This document shows positions 36,238 to 45,554 of a stretch of 64,000 nucleotides of DNA, piece by piece (the stretch's first letter is position 1; each line of letters starts with the position of its first letter). The DNA comes from Gammaproteobacteria bacterium. GTDB lineage: Bacteria > Pseudomonadota > Gammaproteobacteria > Pseudomonadales > Azotimanducaceae. A program made the translations under genes and the position numbers. The notes beneath the pieces were generated by a model that saw nothing but the letters and a program-made list of their open reading frames with translations, ran no database searches and was not told the origin of the DNA. The stretch covers positions 1 to 64,000 of the forward strand of contig JAPPAV010000064.1 of the NCBI GenBank assembly GCA_026705345.1, in the 5' to 3' direction.

Positions 36238-37074
36238 CTAGGCGGCGGCTTCGATCGAACGCCGCCGCAGCCATTCCACGGTGAACAGCACCAGCACCGC
36301 GAAGATGATCAGGAGCGTCGCGACCGCGAGAATCGTCGGGCTGATCTGCTCCCTGATGCCCGACCACATCTGGCGCGGAATGGTGCGCTGGTCCAGGCCG
36401 CCCATCAAGAGGACCACGACGACTTCGTCGAACGAGGCGGCGAAGGCGAACAGGCCACCGGAGAAGACTCCCGGGGCGATCAGCGGCAACTGAACCCGCC
36501 GGAAGCGTGTGATCGCGCCGGCACCGAGACTTGCCGCGGCGCGCATCAGGGTTTGATCGAAACCGGCGAGGGTGGCGGTCACGGTGATCACGACGAACGG
36601 TGCGCCCAGCGCGGCGTGGGCGAGAATGAGCCCCAAGTGGGTCTGCGCCAGACCGAGGTTCGAATAGAAGAAGAACACACCCACGGCGACGATGATGACG
36701 GGCGTGATCATGGGCGAGATGAGGATGCCCATCGCAAGGCGTCGACCGGGCATCGCGGGGTTGGCGAGGCCGAGGGCGGCAACCGTGCCGAGGGTCGTGG
36801 CGATTAAGGTGGCCGCGACCCCGATGATCATGCTGTTCGCGAGCGCACGCCCCCATTGCTCGTCTTCGACGATGCTGCGATACCAGCGCAACGACCAGGC
36901 GTCCGGGTCGAGGCGTAGCATGCCCTCGGTGAACGTGAAGTAAGGCTCGGCGTTGAAGCTCAACGGCACGATCACCAGGATCGGCGCGACCAGGAAGACG
37001 AACGCGCAGGCGCAAAAGCCCACGTAGGCGTAGCGGCCCAGCCTGCGGCCTGCGAAAGCCGTTCCTGCGGTCAT
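36238..37074 (-). CDS. PotC-like ABC permease
   Basis: 278 residues from ATG 37074, overlapping the PotB-like stop. Six membrane helices and the EAA-type loop MRAAASLGAGAITRFRRVQLPLIAPG. Ends in a short basic tail. Second permease of the spermidine/putrescine-type importer. The reading frame extends further upstream but that part is antisense-like and lies in the neighbouring gene. Confidence 0.9.
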   Translation of the reverse strand: MTAGTAFAGRRLGRYAYVGFCACAFVFLVAPILVIVPLSFNAEPYFTFTEGMLRLDPDAWSLRWYRSIVEDEQWGRALANSMIIGVAATLIATTLGTVAALGLANPAMPGRRLAMGILISPMITPVIIVAVGVFFFYSNLGLAQTHLGLILAHAALGAPFVVITVTATLAGFDQTLMRAAASLGAGAITRFRRVQLPLIAPGVFSGGLFAFAASFDEVVVVLLMGGLDQRTIPRQMWSGIREQISPTILAVATLLIIFAVLVLFTVEWLRRRSIEAAA

Positions 37075-38333
37075 CCGAGGCGCATCCGGTCGATGCCGAC
37101 CACCCGGTCGTAGAGCACGTACAGACCGATCACGGCGAGCAGCAGGATGGCTGCCAGCGCCGCCGCCAATCCCCAGTTCAGGGAGGTCTGCATGTGGTAG
37201 GCGATCATGTTCGAGATCAACTGTCCGCTCTGCCCGCCCACCAGGGCCGGGGTGATGTAGTAGCCGATGGCCAGGATGAACACGAGCAGCGAGCCCGCGC
37301 CGACGCCCGGCAGGGTCTGCGGCCAGTAGACCCGTCGGAACGCCTGCATCGGCGTCGCTCCGAGCGAGGCCGCAGCGTCCATGTGGCGTGTGGGGATCGA
37401 ACGCATTACCGAGTACAGCGGCAGCACCATGAACGGCAGCAGCACATGGGTCATGGCGACGAAGGTGCCGGTCATGTTGTAGATCATGGCCAGCCGTCCG
37501 TCGTCGGCGACGATTCCCAACGCCACCAGGATGTCGTTCACGACGCCCTGGTTTTGGAGCAGCACGATCCAGGCGGTGGTGCGAACCAGGAGCGACGTCC
37601 AGAACGGCACGAGTACCAGCACCAGCAACGTGGTCGACCAACGCGATCCGGCGTGGGCGATGGCATGGGCGATAGGGTAGCCGATCACGAGGCACAGGGC
37701 GGTGACCCCGAGGCTTACCCAGAGGGTTCTCAGGTAGAGCGGTACGTAGATCCGTCGCGACTCGGGCATCGCGGCGATGCTGCCGTCGGCACGTGTTTCG
37801 AGGTCCACCGCGTTCAGGAAGTGGCGCGACGTGAACGGCTGTCCCGCTTCGCGAATCGCCCGCCAGGTGGCGTTCTCGCCCCAGGCCTCATCGATGGCGA
37901 CCAGGGCGTCGCGCCAGGTCTCGGCGCCCGGCGGTTCGGTTCCGACATCGCGTCCGAGCCGGCGTGGCGTCTTGACGACAACGCTGCGAAGCCCGCTCTC
38001 GATGCGGTTGATGCGCGTTGCCGCGCGCCCAAGCGTTCGTTCGTCCCGGGCGCGCAGGAGTTCCATCGCGATCGTGGCGTAGGCCGCTTCGGAAGGCGTC
38101 CCGCTAGTGTCCCAATCCGCAAGAACCGCCATGGTCCGGGGCAGGATCTCGGCGACTTCGGCGTCGTACACGCTGCGCGTCAACAGCGTGCCAAGAGGCG
38201 CGATGAACGTCACCGCGATGAACGCGATCAACGGGACGGTCAACCCGGCGGCCCGCAATCTAGGTGACAGACCGACCTTCACCGCGAATCCGGCCGCCGT
38301 GTTTCTGGAACAACGTTGGTGAGCGCCCCGCAC
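37071..38333 (-). CDS. PotB-like ABC permease with a large periplasmic insertion
   Basis: 420 residues from GTG 38333. After the first membrane helix (about 30-52) comes a soluble insertion of roughly 140 residues (VYDAEVAEILPRTM to SIAAMPESRR), then the usual permease helices and an EAA loop (MDAAASLGATPMQAFRRVYWPQ). Similar insertions occur in a subset of PotB proteins. Works with the PotC-, PotD- and PotA-like proteins. Confidence 0.9.
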   Translation of the reverse strand: MRGAHQRCSRNTAAGFAVKVGLSPRLRAAGLTVPLIAFIAVTFIAPLGTLLTRSVYDAEVAEILPRTMAVLADWDTSGTPSEAAYATIAMELLRARDERTLGRAATRINRIESGLRSVVVKTPRRLGRDVGTEPPGAETWRDALVAIDEAWGENATWRAIREAGQPFTSRHFLNAVDLETRADGSIAAMPESRRIYVPLYLRTLWVSLGVTALCLVIGYPIAHAIAHAGSRWSTTLLVLVLVPFWTSLLVRTTAWIVLLQNQGVVNDILVALGIVADDGRLAMIYNMTGTFVAMTHVLLPFMVLPLYSVMRSIPTRHMDAAASLGATPMQAFRRVYWPQTLPGVGAGSLLVFILAIGYYITPALVGGQSGQLISNMIAYHMQTSLNWGLAAALAAILLLAVIGLYVLYDRVVGIDRMRLG

Positions 38334-38339
38334 CTGCCG

Positions 38340-39431
38340 TCAGCGCGCGAGCCAGGCCGCGAACCTTACGTTCATGTCGTCCCGGTTGTCGCTCCACCAC
38401 TGCCAGTCGTTGTGCAGCACGCGTTTCGCGTTCTCGGGCGTGTTGGGCATGTGGGGACGCATCTCGACGCCGGTTTCGGCATGGGTGGTAATGAGCGCTT
38501 CGGCCGAGTGCCGGGTTGGACTATAGGAAATGTAGCGGGCGACGCCGGCCATGGACGAAGGTCGGGCGGCGAAGTCGACGAAACGCTGGGCGCCGCTGGG
38601 GTTCGGGGCGCCCTCGAGGATGGCGAGGAAGCCGGTATCGAGTACCTGGCCGTCCCAAACGATGACGAAGGACTGTTTCTCGAGAACCTGGGCGTTGAAG
38701 ATCCGCCCGTTGTAGGCCGTAGACATGATCACTTCGCCATCGGCCAGCATCTGCGGCGGTTGGGCGCCGGCTTCCCACCACACGACGTGGTCCTTGATGG
38801 TGTCGAGCTTGTCGAAAGCCCGTTGGATCCCCGCCTCGGTGTCGAGCAGCGCGTAGACCTCTTCCACGGGGACGCCATCGCCCATCAGCGCGAACTCGAG
38901 GTTCACGACCGGCGAACGGCGCATGCCTCGGCGGCCGGGGAAGCGCTCCATGTCGAAGAAGTCCTCCATGGTCGTCGGTTTCTCACCGGGGAGCTTCTCC
39001 GCGTTGTAGGCATAGATCGTCGAGTAGTAGAGGGTATTGGCGCCGCACTCGGTGATCGCCCCGGGGTAGTAGTCGTCCGACGGCGTGGAGCCATCGGCGC
39101 CGGCCGGCAGGGTGTCGGGATCGAACACCTTGAACAATCCCTCGTCGCAGCCACGGACGCCGTCCGCGAGTTCGACGTCGACGACGTCCCAGTGCACGGC
39201 GCCGGCGTCCACCTGGGCTCGCACCTCGGCAAGCCCCCCGTTGTAGTCCTCGAGCTTGATCTCGATGCCGGTCTCGGCGGTGAACGCCTTGTGGTAGCCC
39301 TCGACGCAGGCCTTGGCGTAGGACCCGCCCCAGGACACCACGGTGATGGACTCGGCGGTTGCGAAGGCTCCCGCCAGCGACGCCGTGGCGAGGGCGATCG
39401 CGTGGATGCGGCTCCGGTGGATGAAATTCAT
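38340..39431 (-). CDS. Periplasmic binding protein of a PotD-like importer
   Basis: 363 residues from ATG 39431, overlapping the ATPase stop. Signal peptide ending AFATA-ES; ITVVSWGGSYAKACVEGYHKAFTAETGIEI is the standard start of the spermidine/putrescine family of binding proteins; SPTRHSAEAL and FVDFAARPSSMAGVARYISYSPTR are C-terminal landmarks. Ligand may be a polyamine or another small cation; sequence does not fix it. Confidence 0.9.
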   Translation of the reverse strand: MNFIHRSRIHAIALATASLAGAFATAESITVVSWGGSYAKACVEGYHKAFTAETGIEIKLEDYNGGLAEVRAQVDAGAVHWDVVDVELADGVRGCDEGLFKVFDPDTLPAGADGSTPSDDYYPGAITECGANTLYYSTIYAYNAEKLPGEKPTTMEDFFDMERFPGRRGMRRSPVVNLEFALMGDGVPVEEVYALLDTEAGIQRAFDKLDTIKDHVVWWEAGAQPPQMLADGEVIMSTAYNGRIFNAQVLEKQSFVIVWDGQVLDTGFLAILEGAPNPSGAQRFVDFAARPSSMAGVARYISYSPTRHSAEALITTHAETGVEMRPHMPNTPENAKRVLHNDWQWWSDNRDDMNVRFAAWLAR

Positions 39432-40540
39432 GGTTCGATGTCTCCTTGGGATATGGACGGGTCAGGGGGAAGTGCTCGACCGTCCAGCGTTGCCCAGCCG
39501 ATGCGTACGTTGTCGCCGGGCAGCACGGTACCGTGGCCGACGATGTTGGGAATCTTGGCGATGAAGTCCTCGTTGTCGCCGACGCGGAGGCGCACCCGCA
39601 GGTGGTCGCCGATGAACACCACGTCCAGCGCCGTGGCGGTCAATACGTTCGCGTACTGACCCGAGTCCGGTTCGACGCCGATCCGTTCGGGGCGTATGGC
39701 AAGGATCACGTCGTCGCCGACTGCACTGCCTTGGACGTCGAATGCGCGGACGACGCCGCTGCCGGTGTCGACGTCGCAGATGTCGCCGTCGGTTGCCGTA
39801 ACCGAGGCACCGAGCAGGTTGTTCTCGCCGATGAACTGCGCGACGAAGGCCCGTTCCGGCTCCTCGTAGAGCGTCTCGGGCGTGGCAATCTGTTCGATCC
39901 TGCCGTTCCGGAACACGGCGACGCGGTCGGACATCACCATGGCCTCCTGCTGGTCGTGGGTGACGTAGATGATCGTGACGCCGAGTTCGCGGTGGATGCG
40001 TCGTATCTCGAACTGCATTTCCTCGCGCAGGCGCCGGTCCAGCGCACCGAGGGGTTCGTCCATCAGTACGAGTTCGGGTTCGAACACCAGCGCCCGGGCA
40101 ATCGCCACCCTTTGCTGCTGGCCACCGGACAGTTCGCCCGGCCGGCGCGCTTCGAAGCCCTCCAACTGCACGAGGCGCAGCGCTCGGGCGACGCGTTCGG
40201 CGCGCTCGCTGGCGCGCAGCCGACGCACCTCCAGCGGAAACGCCAGGTTGCCGCCCACGGTCATATGCGGGAACAGCGCGTAGTTCTGAAACACCACGCC
40301 GATGTTGCGCTTGTCGGGAGGCAAGTCGTGCACCGACTCGCCATTGACCAGGATGGCCCCCGATGTGGCCTGCTCGAACCCGGCCAGCATCATGAGGCAG
40401 GTGGTCTTTCCGGAGCCCGAAGGGCCGAGCAGCGTCAGGAACTCGCCCTTCTCGACGGCGAGGTTGAGATCCTCGACGACCAGTGTCCGCCCGTCGTAGC
40501 TCTTGCGCACGTTTCGGTATTCGACATGTGGGGCTTTCAT
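39428..40540 (-). CDS. PotA-like ABC ATPase
   Basis: 370 residues from ATG 40540. Walker A GPSGSGKTT, signature LSGGQQQR, Walker B LVLMDEP, H-loop VTHDQ, and a C-terminal TOBE domain (ILAIRPERIGVE). First gene of an A-D-B-C operon on the minus strand, all four joined by short overlaps. Divergent from the TonB receptor gene 246 bases away. Confidence 0.93.
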   Translation of the reverse strand: MKAPHVEYRNVRKSYDGRTLVVEDLNLAVEKGEFLTLLGPSGSGKTTCLMMLAGFEQATSGAILVNGESVHDLPPDKRNIGVVFQNYALFPHMTVGGNLAFPLEVRRLRASERAERVARALRLVQLEGFEARRPGELSGGQQQRVAIARALVFEPELVLMDEPLGALDRRLREEMQFEIRRIHRELGVTIIYVTHDQQEAMVMSDRVAVFRNGRIEQIATPETLYEEPERAFVAQFIGENNLLGASVTATDGDICDVDTGSGVVRAFDVQGSAVGDDVILAIRPERIGVEPDSGQYANVLTATALDVVFIGDHLRVRLRVGDNEDFIAKIPNIVGHGTVLPGDNVRIGWATLDGRALPPDPSISQGDIEP

Positions 40541-40786
40541 GGAGAAGAGGGCTCGCTCGTCGTTCGACGGCGTCAGCAGCGATTGCTTCCGCGAGAGTTC
40601 GCGGTGGCGGTTTCTCGCGGTGACCGGAAGACGGCCGCGTCATTCATGTGGATCACCAGGGCTTGCCGGGTGGATGAGATGCGTGTGGATATTCGACGGG
40701 ATGCATGGCGATTGAAGAAGCGAATTGTACGTGGTTGAGACCTCGATGAGCGTGAACCACATCAATGTCTGTTTTCAAAATGCGAC
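40541..40786. promoter_or_regulatory. Divergent gap between PotA-like and TonB receptor genes
   Basis: 246 non-coding bases that should hold both promoters. A 6-base inverted repeat GTGGTT (40731-40736) / AACCAC (40755-40760) lies 27 bases before the receptor ATG, with an 18-base centre. No clear -35/-10 pair was identified. Confidence 0.3.
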
Positions 40787-43783
40787 ATGAAGGAATTGAA
40801 GCCCCGTGCGTTACGATCAGACATCTTGTGTCCTGGGAGCAGCGTCTTGGCGAAACGGAATTGGAGCAGTCGAGGAGGATTGCTCTGCGCGATTCTCGCC
40901 GGCGCGTCGATCTTCTTGGTACCGGCACAGGGTCAGGGCAAGACCCTCGGCTATATCCTGGGGGATGTCTTTTCGAGTTCGGGGCCGGTCGGGGGCGCGA
41001 CCGTAACGGCTTGGCACGTCGACACCGCGCGGACACGGACTGCGATCAGCGGCGCGGATGGCCGCTACCGGTTTTCGGGACTCGCCGTCGGGCGCTACGC
41101 CGTCACGGCCGTTCTCGGCAACCTGCAGACGACCACCATCATTGCGGAGGTCAATGTCGGCGAAGGCACGGCCGTCGATCTGCGCCTGGAGAACCCAAGA
41201 ACAGTCGAGGAGGTCGTCGTCGTCGCCGAGTCGATCTCTCCGGTGGATGTCACCCGTTCCGAGACGACGAGGGTCGTGACCGCAGGCGACATCGAGCGGT
41301 TGCCGATCCCGAGGGATCCGAACGCAGTGGTGCTGATGGCGCCGGGTGCCGTCTACGGCGACACGGCATTCGGCACGAGCAACCGGCGCGAGCAATACGG
41401 CACGGGCTACGGCTACGCCTCCCTGGGCGGCGCCTCAGTTGCCGAGAACATCTACTACATCAACGGCATGAACGTGACGAACTTTCGCAACGGGCTCGGC
41501 GCCAGCACCGTTCCGTTCGAATTCTACGACCAGTTCCAACTCAAGACCGGCGGCTTCGGCGCGGAATTCGGGCGTGCTACCGGCGGCGTCATCAACTCGG
41601 TCACGAAACGTGGCACCAACAAGTGGCAGATCACCGTCGGCGGCTACTACGAACCCGACTCGCTTCGCGAGGACGTGCCGAACGTCGAGCATCCGTCGAG
41701 TCGGCGCAGGTACGATTCGGCGGACGGGTTTGACGAGAGGGACGACTTCGACCTGTTCGTCTCGGTCGGCGGTCCGGTGGTGCGGGACCGCCTGCTTGTC
41801 TACGGAATCTACGATTTCCGCGCGGTCGACCAACGCAACTTCAGCGCCCGGGGTCGAATGTACGAGGACATCGACGACGACGGGTTCTGGGGCTTGAAGC
41901 TCGACTGGCTGTTCTCGGAAAACCATCGCATCGAGTACACCGGGTTCTCGGACGACAGGCGCGTGGAGCGGACCACATTCAGATGGGACGACTCGACCGG
42001 CGCGGTGGGTGAGGAACTCGGCGGGACCCGCTTCGACCGCGGCGGCGTCAATCACATCGTCGCCTACCGGGGCTACTTCGGCACGCGGACGGCGGCGTCG
42101 GTGCTCTGGGGCAGGGGCGAATACGATGTCACCGCTTCATCGCCCGAGGATTCCACCTGCCCAGCTGCACTGGACTTCCGGACGGGCCGTTACCAACCAC
42201 TCGGCTGCTGGACCAACTTCATCGCCAACGAGGCGAGGGACGAGCGCGAGGTCGCGCGTTTCGACTTCGAATGGGCTATCGGCGAACAACACCTGTTGCG
42301 GTTCGGCGCGGACCGCGAGGTGAAAACCTCCGTCGACATTCTCGAGTATTCGGGCGGGGGGTACTACGGCTACTTCGGGGTTAGACCGGGCGGCGTCCTG
42401 CGGAACGGGGCCACGGTCCCGGAAGGGGTCACCGACGTGGTGCGCTACCGACAACTGGTGCGCGGCGGCCACTTCGACGCCATCGCGTCGGCACTCTACG
42501 TCGAAGACGAATGGCTGATTTCCTCCCTCAACGCGACCCTGCGCCTTGGCTTGCGGAGCGAACGTTTCGACAATCGCAATGCACAAGGACGCACGTTCGT
42601 TCAACTTAAAGGTCAGTTTGCGCCGCGGGTCGGGTTCGCATGGGACCCGCGTGGGGAAGGCACCGCGAAGCTGTTCGCGAACTACGGTCGCTACCATCTG
42701 CCGGTTGCCAGCATCGTGAGCATCGCCTTTGCCAGTTCGACGCTGTTCACGGAGGAGTGGTTCGCCGTGGAGGGACCCATCGCCGAGGATGGCAGCACCA
42801 CGCTAGGTACGGGCATCGGCGAGCAGACCGTCTTCGCCGACGGTTCGGCCCGGGACTTCCGCCAGGCGATCGATCAGGATCTCGAACCGATGGCCCAGGA
42901 CGAGTACATCCTGGGGTACGAGTGGCAGATCTACGCCGACTACGTGGCAAACGTCACGTTCACCTACCGGAACCTGGTCCAGGGGATCGAGGACATCTCC
43001 ATCGACGAAGCGCTGGGTGTGAGGCGAGAGTTCAACTACGTCCTCGCCAATCCGGGTCGGGACGTGCGCACTTACTACGACGTCGACGACGACGGCACAC
43101 TCGATGCGATCACGCTATCCGCTGAAGATCTCGGCTACCCCGCCATGAAGCGTCGCTACAAGGCGTTGACCTTGGATCTCAAGCGACGTTGGGACGGTGT
43201 GTTCTACGTCCGCGGGACCTACACGCTGTCGCATAGCTACGGCAACTACGAAGGCACGGTGAGGAGCGACACCGGCGAGGACATCGCAGGTATCACTACG
43301 CAGTTCGATTTCGCCGGCCTTTTGGACGGCGCGGACGGGGATCTCCCCAACGATCGCCGCCACATGGTCAAGGTCTGGGGTGCATGGCAGTTTGCCGATG
43401 CCTGGCAGGCCAGCGCCGCGTTCCAGTTCTCGAGTGGTCGACCGCGCAATGCCTTCGGCTACCACCCGACCGATCCCTACGCACGCCAGTACGGTCCGGA
43501 GTCGTTTTTTCAGCAAGGCATGCCCGTGCCGCGCGGTTCCCTGGGAACGACGGCGGATATTTTCCGGCTCGACCTGGGCCTCAAGTACACCCGCGATGCA
43601 TTTGCCGGTGGCGAGCTGACTGTCCGACTCGATGTCTTCAACGTCTTCGATGCGGATGCCGAGACGGAGGTGGACGAGCGTGCCGACAGCTATTGGGGCG
43701 CGCAACCCTCCGCCACCTTCGGACTACCGACTCGATTCCAACGCCCCCGGGCGGTGCGGATTGGTCTCCAATACGGTCTCTAG
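40787..43783 (+). CDS. Oar-like TonB-dependent receptor with carboxypeptidase-regulatory domain
   Basis: 998 residues from ATG 40787, though the hydrophobic signal (GGLLCAILAGASIFLVPAQG) lies unusually far in (about 31-50) and TTG 40847 would give a more normal signal. After it: a beta-sandwich CarboxypepD-reg domain (TLGYILGDVFSSSGPVGGATV to VDLRLENP), then EEVVVVAESISPVDV as a TonB-box/plug start, plug, and a barrel ending in RIGLQYGL. This layout is that of Oar-type receptors. It probably imports the ligand of the divergent ABC system or a peptide or glycan; that is inference from position. Confidence 0.85.
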   Translation: MKELKPRALRSDILCPGSSVLAKRNWSSRGGLLCAILAGASIFLVPAQGQGKTLGYILGDVFSSSGPVGGATVTAWHVDTARTRTAISGADGRYRFSGLAVGRYAVTAVLGNLQTTTIIAEVNVGEGTAVDLRLENPRTVEEVVVVAESISPVDVTRSETTRVVTAGDIERLPIPRDPNAVVLMAPGAVYGDTAFGTSNRREQYGTGYGYASLGGASVAENIYYINGMNVTNFRNGLGASTVPFEFYDQFQLKTGGFGAEFGRATGGVINSVTKRGTNKWQITVGGYYEPDSLREDVPNVEHPSSRRRYDSADGFDERDDFDLFVSVGGPVVRDRLLVYGIYDFRAVDQRNFSARGRMYEDIDDDGFWGLKLDWLFSENHRIEYTGFSDDRRVERTTFRWDDSTGAVGEELGGTRFDRGGVNHIVAYRGYFGTRTAASVLWGRGEYDVTASSPEDSTCPAALDFRTGRYQPLGCWTNFIANEARDEREVARFDFEWAIGEQHLLRFGADREVKTSVDILEYSGGGYYGYFGVRPGGVLRNGATVPEGVTDVVRYRQLVRGGHFDAIASALYVEDEWLISSLNATLRLGLRSERFDNRNAQGRTFVQLKGQFAPRVGFAWDPRGEGTAKLFANYGRYHLPVASIVSIAFASSTLFTEEWFAVEGPIAEDGSTTLGTGIGEQTVFADGSARDFRQAIDQDLEPMAQDEYILGYEWQIYADYVANVTFTYRNLVQGIEDISIDEALGVRREFNYVLANPGRDVRTYYDVDDDGTLDAITLSAEDLGYPAMKRRYKALTLDLKRRWDGVFYVRGTYTLSHSYGNYEGTVRSDTGEDIAGITTQFDFAGLLDGADGDLPNDRRHMVKVWGAWQFADAWQASAAFQFSSGRPRNAFGYHPTDPYARQYGPESFFQQGMPVPRGSLGTTADIFRLDLGLKYTRDAFAGGELTVRLDVFNVFDADAETEVDERADSYWGAQPSATFGLPTRFQRPRAVRIGLQYGL

Positions 43784-43794
43784 GCGGTGCCCGC

Positions 43795-44358
43795 CTAGGA
43801 CCACCACTTGCCGAGGCGGACGGGACGATAACGCGCGAGGGCGTCGATCAGTCGCCCCGGCTCGTCTTCGACGATGATTCCGTCGACGTGTTCGCGCCGC
43901 ACGAACCCTTCCCCTTGGACATGGCGCAGATACTTGAGGAGCGAGTCGAAATAGCCGGCGACGTTCATGAGCCCCACCGGCTTGTCGTGGAGACCGAGTT
44001 GGTTCCAGGTGACGGCCTCGAACAGTTCCTCAAGCGTGCCGAATCCACCCGGCAGGGCGATGTAGCCGTCCGACAGCTCGGAGAAGCGGCTCTTGCGCCG
44101 GTGGATCGTGTCGACACGTTCGAGGCGGACGCTTTCGTGACCGACGAGATCGGCGAGATCGGGCGTGATGACGCCGATGACCTCGCCCCCCGCCTCGCAG
44201 GCGGCGTCCGCCAATGCCCCCATGAGGCCCACGCCGGCTCCGCCATACACGACGCCGATGCCGCGTGTCGCGAGCGTCCGCCCGAGTGCCTTTGCAGCCA
44301 GGACATACGCGGGATCGCGGCCCCCGCTGGAGCCGCACATGACGCAGATTCGCTTCAA
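43795..44358 (-). CDS. LOG-family nucleoside 5'-monophosphate phosphoribohydrolase
   Basis: 187 residues from TTG 44358, overlapping the CoA transferase stop. Rossmann fold with the signature PGGFGTLEELFEAVTW and GGAGVGLMGALADAA. Matches the cytokinin-activating LOG/TIGR00730 family, which removes ribose 5'-phosphate from nucleotides. Last gene of the minus-strand operon. Confidence 0.92.
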   Translation of the reverse strand: MKRICVMCGSSGGRDPAYVLAAKALGRTLATRGIGVVYGGAGVGLMGALADAACEAGGEVIGVITPDLADLVGHESVRLERVDTIHRRKSRFSELSDGYIALPGGFGTLEELFEAVTWNQLGLHDKPVGLMNVAGYFDSLLKYLRHVQGEGFVRREHVDGIIVEDEPGRLIDALARYRPVRLGKWWS

Positions 44359-45539
44359 ACCGAACCCGCCGCCCTGAGCGCCTCGATATCGGCAGCGCTG
44401 TAGCCGGCTTCGGCGAGCACTTCGTCGGTGTGTTCGCCGAGACCGGGGGTTGGTCTACGGACCGCGAACGCCGACCCGGAGAGCTTGAGGGGCTGCGCGA
44501 CCAGGTCGATGTCGCCGAGATCGGGATGTGTTGCGGACGCGGCCATCCCGAGGTGCTTTGTCTGCGGATCGTCGAACACCTCGTCGATGCCGTAGATGTA
44601 CCCGGCCGGGACGCCGGCTTCGTTGAACGCGGCGATCCACTCGCGGCTGGTGCGGGTTTGGGTGATCGCCTCGATCTCGGCGTTCATTTCGTCCCGGTTT
44701 GCCGAGCGATTGCCGGGCGTGTCGTAGCGTGCATCCGCTAGCCAGTCCTCGCGACCCATCACGGCGCAGAAGCGTTTGTAGATGGCGTCCCCTGTGGCGG
44801 CGATGTTGATATGCCCGTCCCTGGTCGCGAATACGCCCGTGGGAATGGCGGTTGGATGGTTGTTGCCGGCCTGGGGCGGCACCTCTCCGTTCAGCAGCCA
44901 GCGCTCCGCCTGGAAGTCGAGCATCGCGACCTGCGCCTCGAGCAGCGACGTGCGCACCCATTGTCCTTCGCCGGTCTTCGCCCGGCCGATCAGGGCGATC
45001 AATATTCCCGTTGCGGCGTAGAGTCCAGCGGACAGATCCGCGACGGGAATGCCTGCGCGGACCGGTCCCTGCCCGCGCAACCCCGTGATCGACATCAACC
45101 CGCCCATGCCTTGGGCGACCTGGTCGAAACCGGGCAGATCCCCGTAGGGTCCGTCCTGGCCGAATCCCGAGATGCTGGCGTAGACGATCGCCGGGTTCAC
45201 CGCCTTCACGGCTTCGTAGTCGATGCCAAGTCGGTGCTTCACCTGCGGTCGGTAGTTTTCGACGACGACGTCTGCCGACTCGGCCAGACGCATGAACACG
45301 GCCTTGCCCCGCTCGGTCTTCAAGTTGAGCGTCATGCTGCGCTTGTTGCGGTGCAGGTTCTGAAAATCCGGCCCCAAGCGTGAGTCCCCCATCTGTCCGT
45401 CGCCGCGACCAGGCTGCTCGATCTTGACCACGTCTGCTCCCCAGTCGGCAAGCTGGCGCACGCAGGTCGGCCCGGCGCGCACGCGGGTCAGGTCTAGAAC
45501 CCTGATGTGGGAAAGGGGTAGTGCCATCTGTTTCTTCAT
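44355..45539 (-). CDS. CaiB/BaiF family CoA-transferase
   Basis: 394 residues from ATG 45539 (ATG 45527 also possible). Class III CoA transferase: VLDLTRVRAGPTCVRQLADWGADVVKIE, FQNLHRNKRSMTLNL, catalytic Asp in IPVADLSAGLYA, and GLGEHTDEVLAEAGYS at the end. Moves CoA between carboxylic acids. Neighbouring MFS symporter 15 bases upstream and LOG gene downstream suggest one transcript. Confidence 0.93.
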   Translation of the reverse strand: MKKQMALPLSHIRVLDLTRVRAGPTCVRQLADWGADVVKIEQPGRGDGQMGDSRLGPDFQNLHRNKRSMTLNLKTERGKAVFMRLAESADVVVENYRPQVKHRLGIDYEAVKAVNPAIVYASISGFGQDGPYGDLPGFDQVAQGMGGLMSITGLRGQGPVRAGIPVADLSAGLYAATGILIALIGRAKTGEGQWVRTSLLEAQVAMLDFQAERWLLNGEVPPQAGNNHPTAIPTGVFATRDGHINIAATGDAIYKRFCAVMGREDWLADARYDTPGNRSANRDEMNAEIEAITQTRTSREWIAAFNEAGVPAGYIYGIDEVFDDPQTKHLGMAASATHPDLGDIDLVAQPLKLSGSAFAVRRPTPGLGEHTDEVLAEAGYSAADIEALRAAGSV

Positions 45540-45554
45540 GAAGCGAACGAGCAG

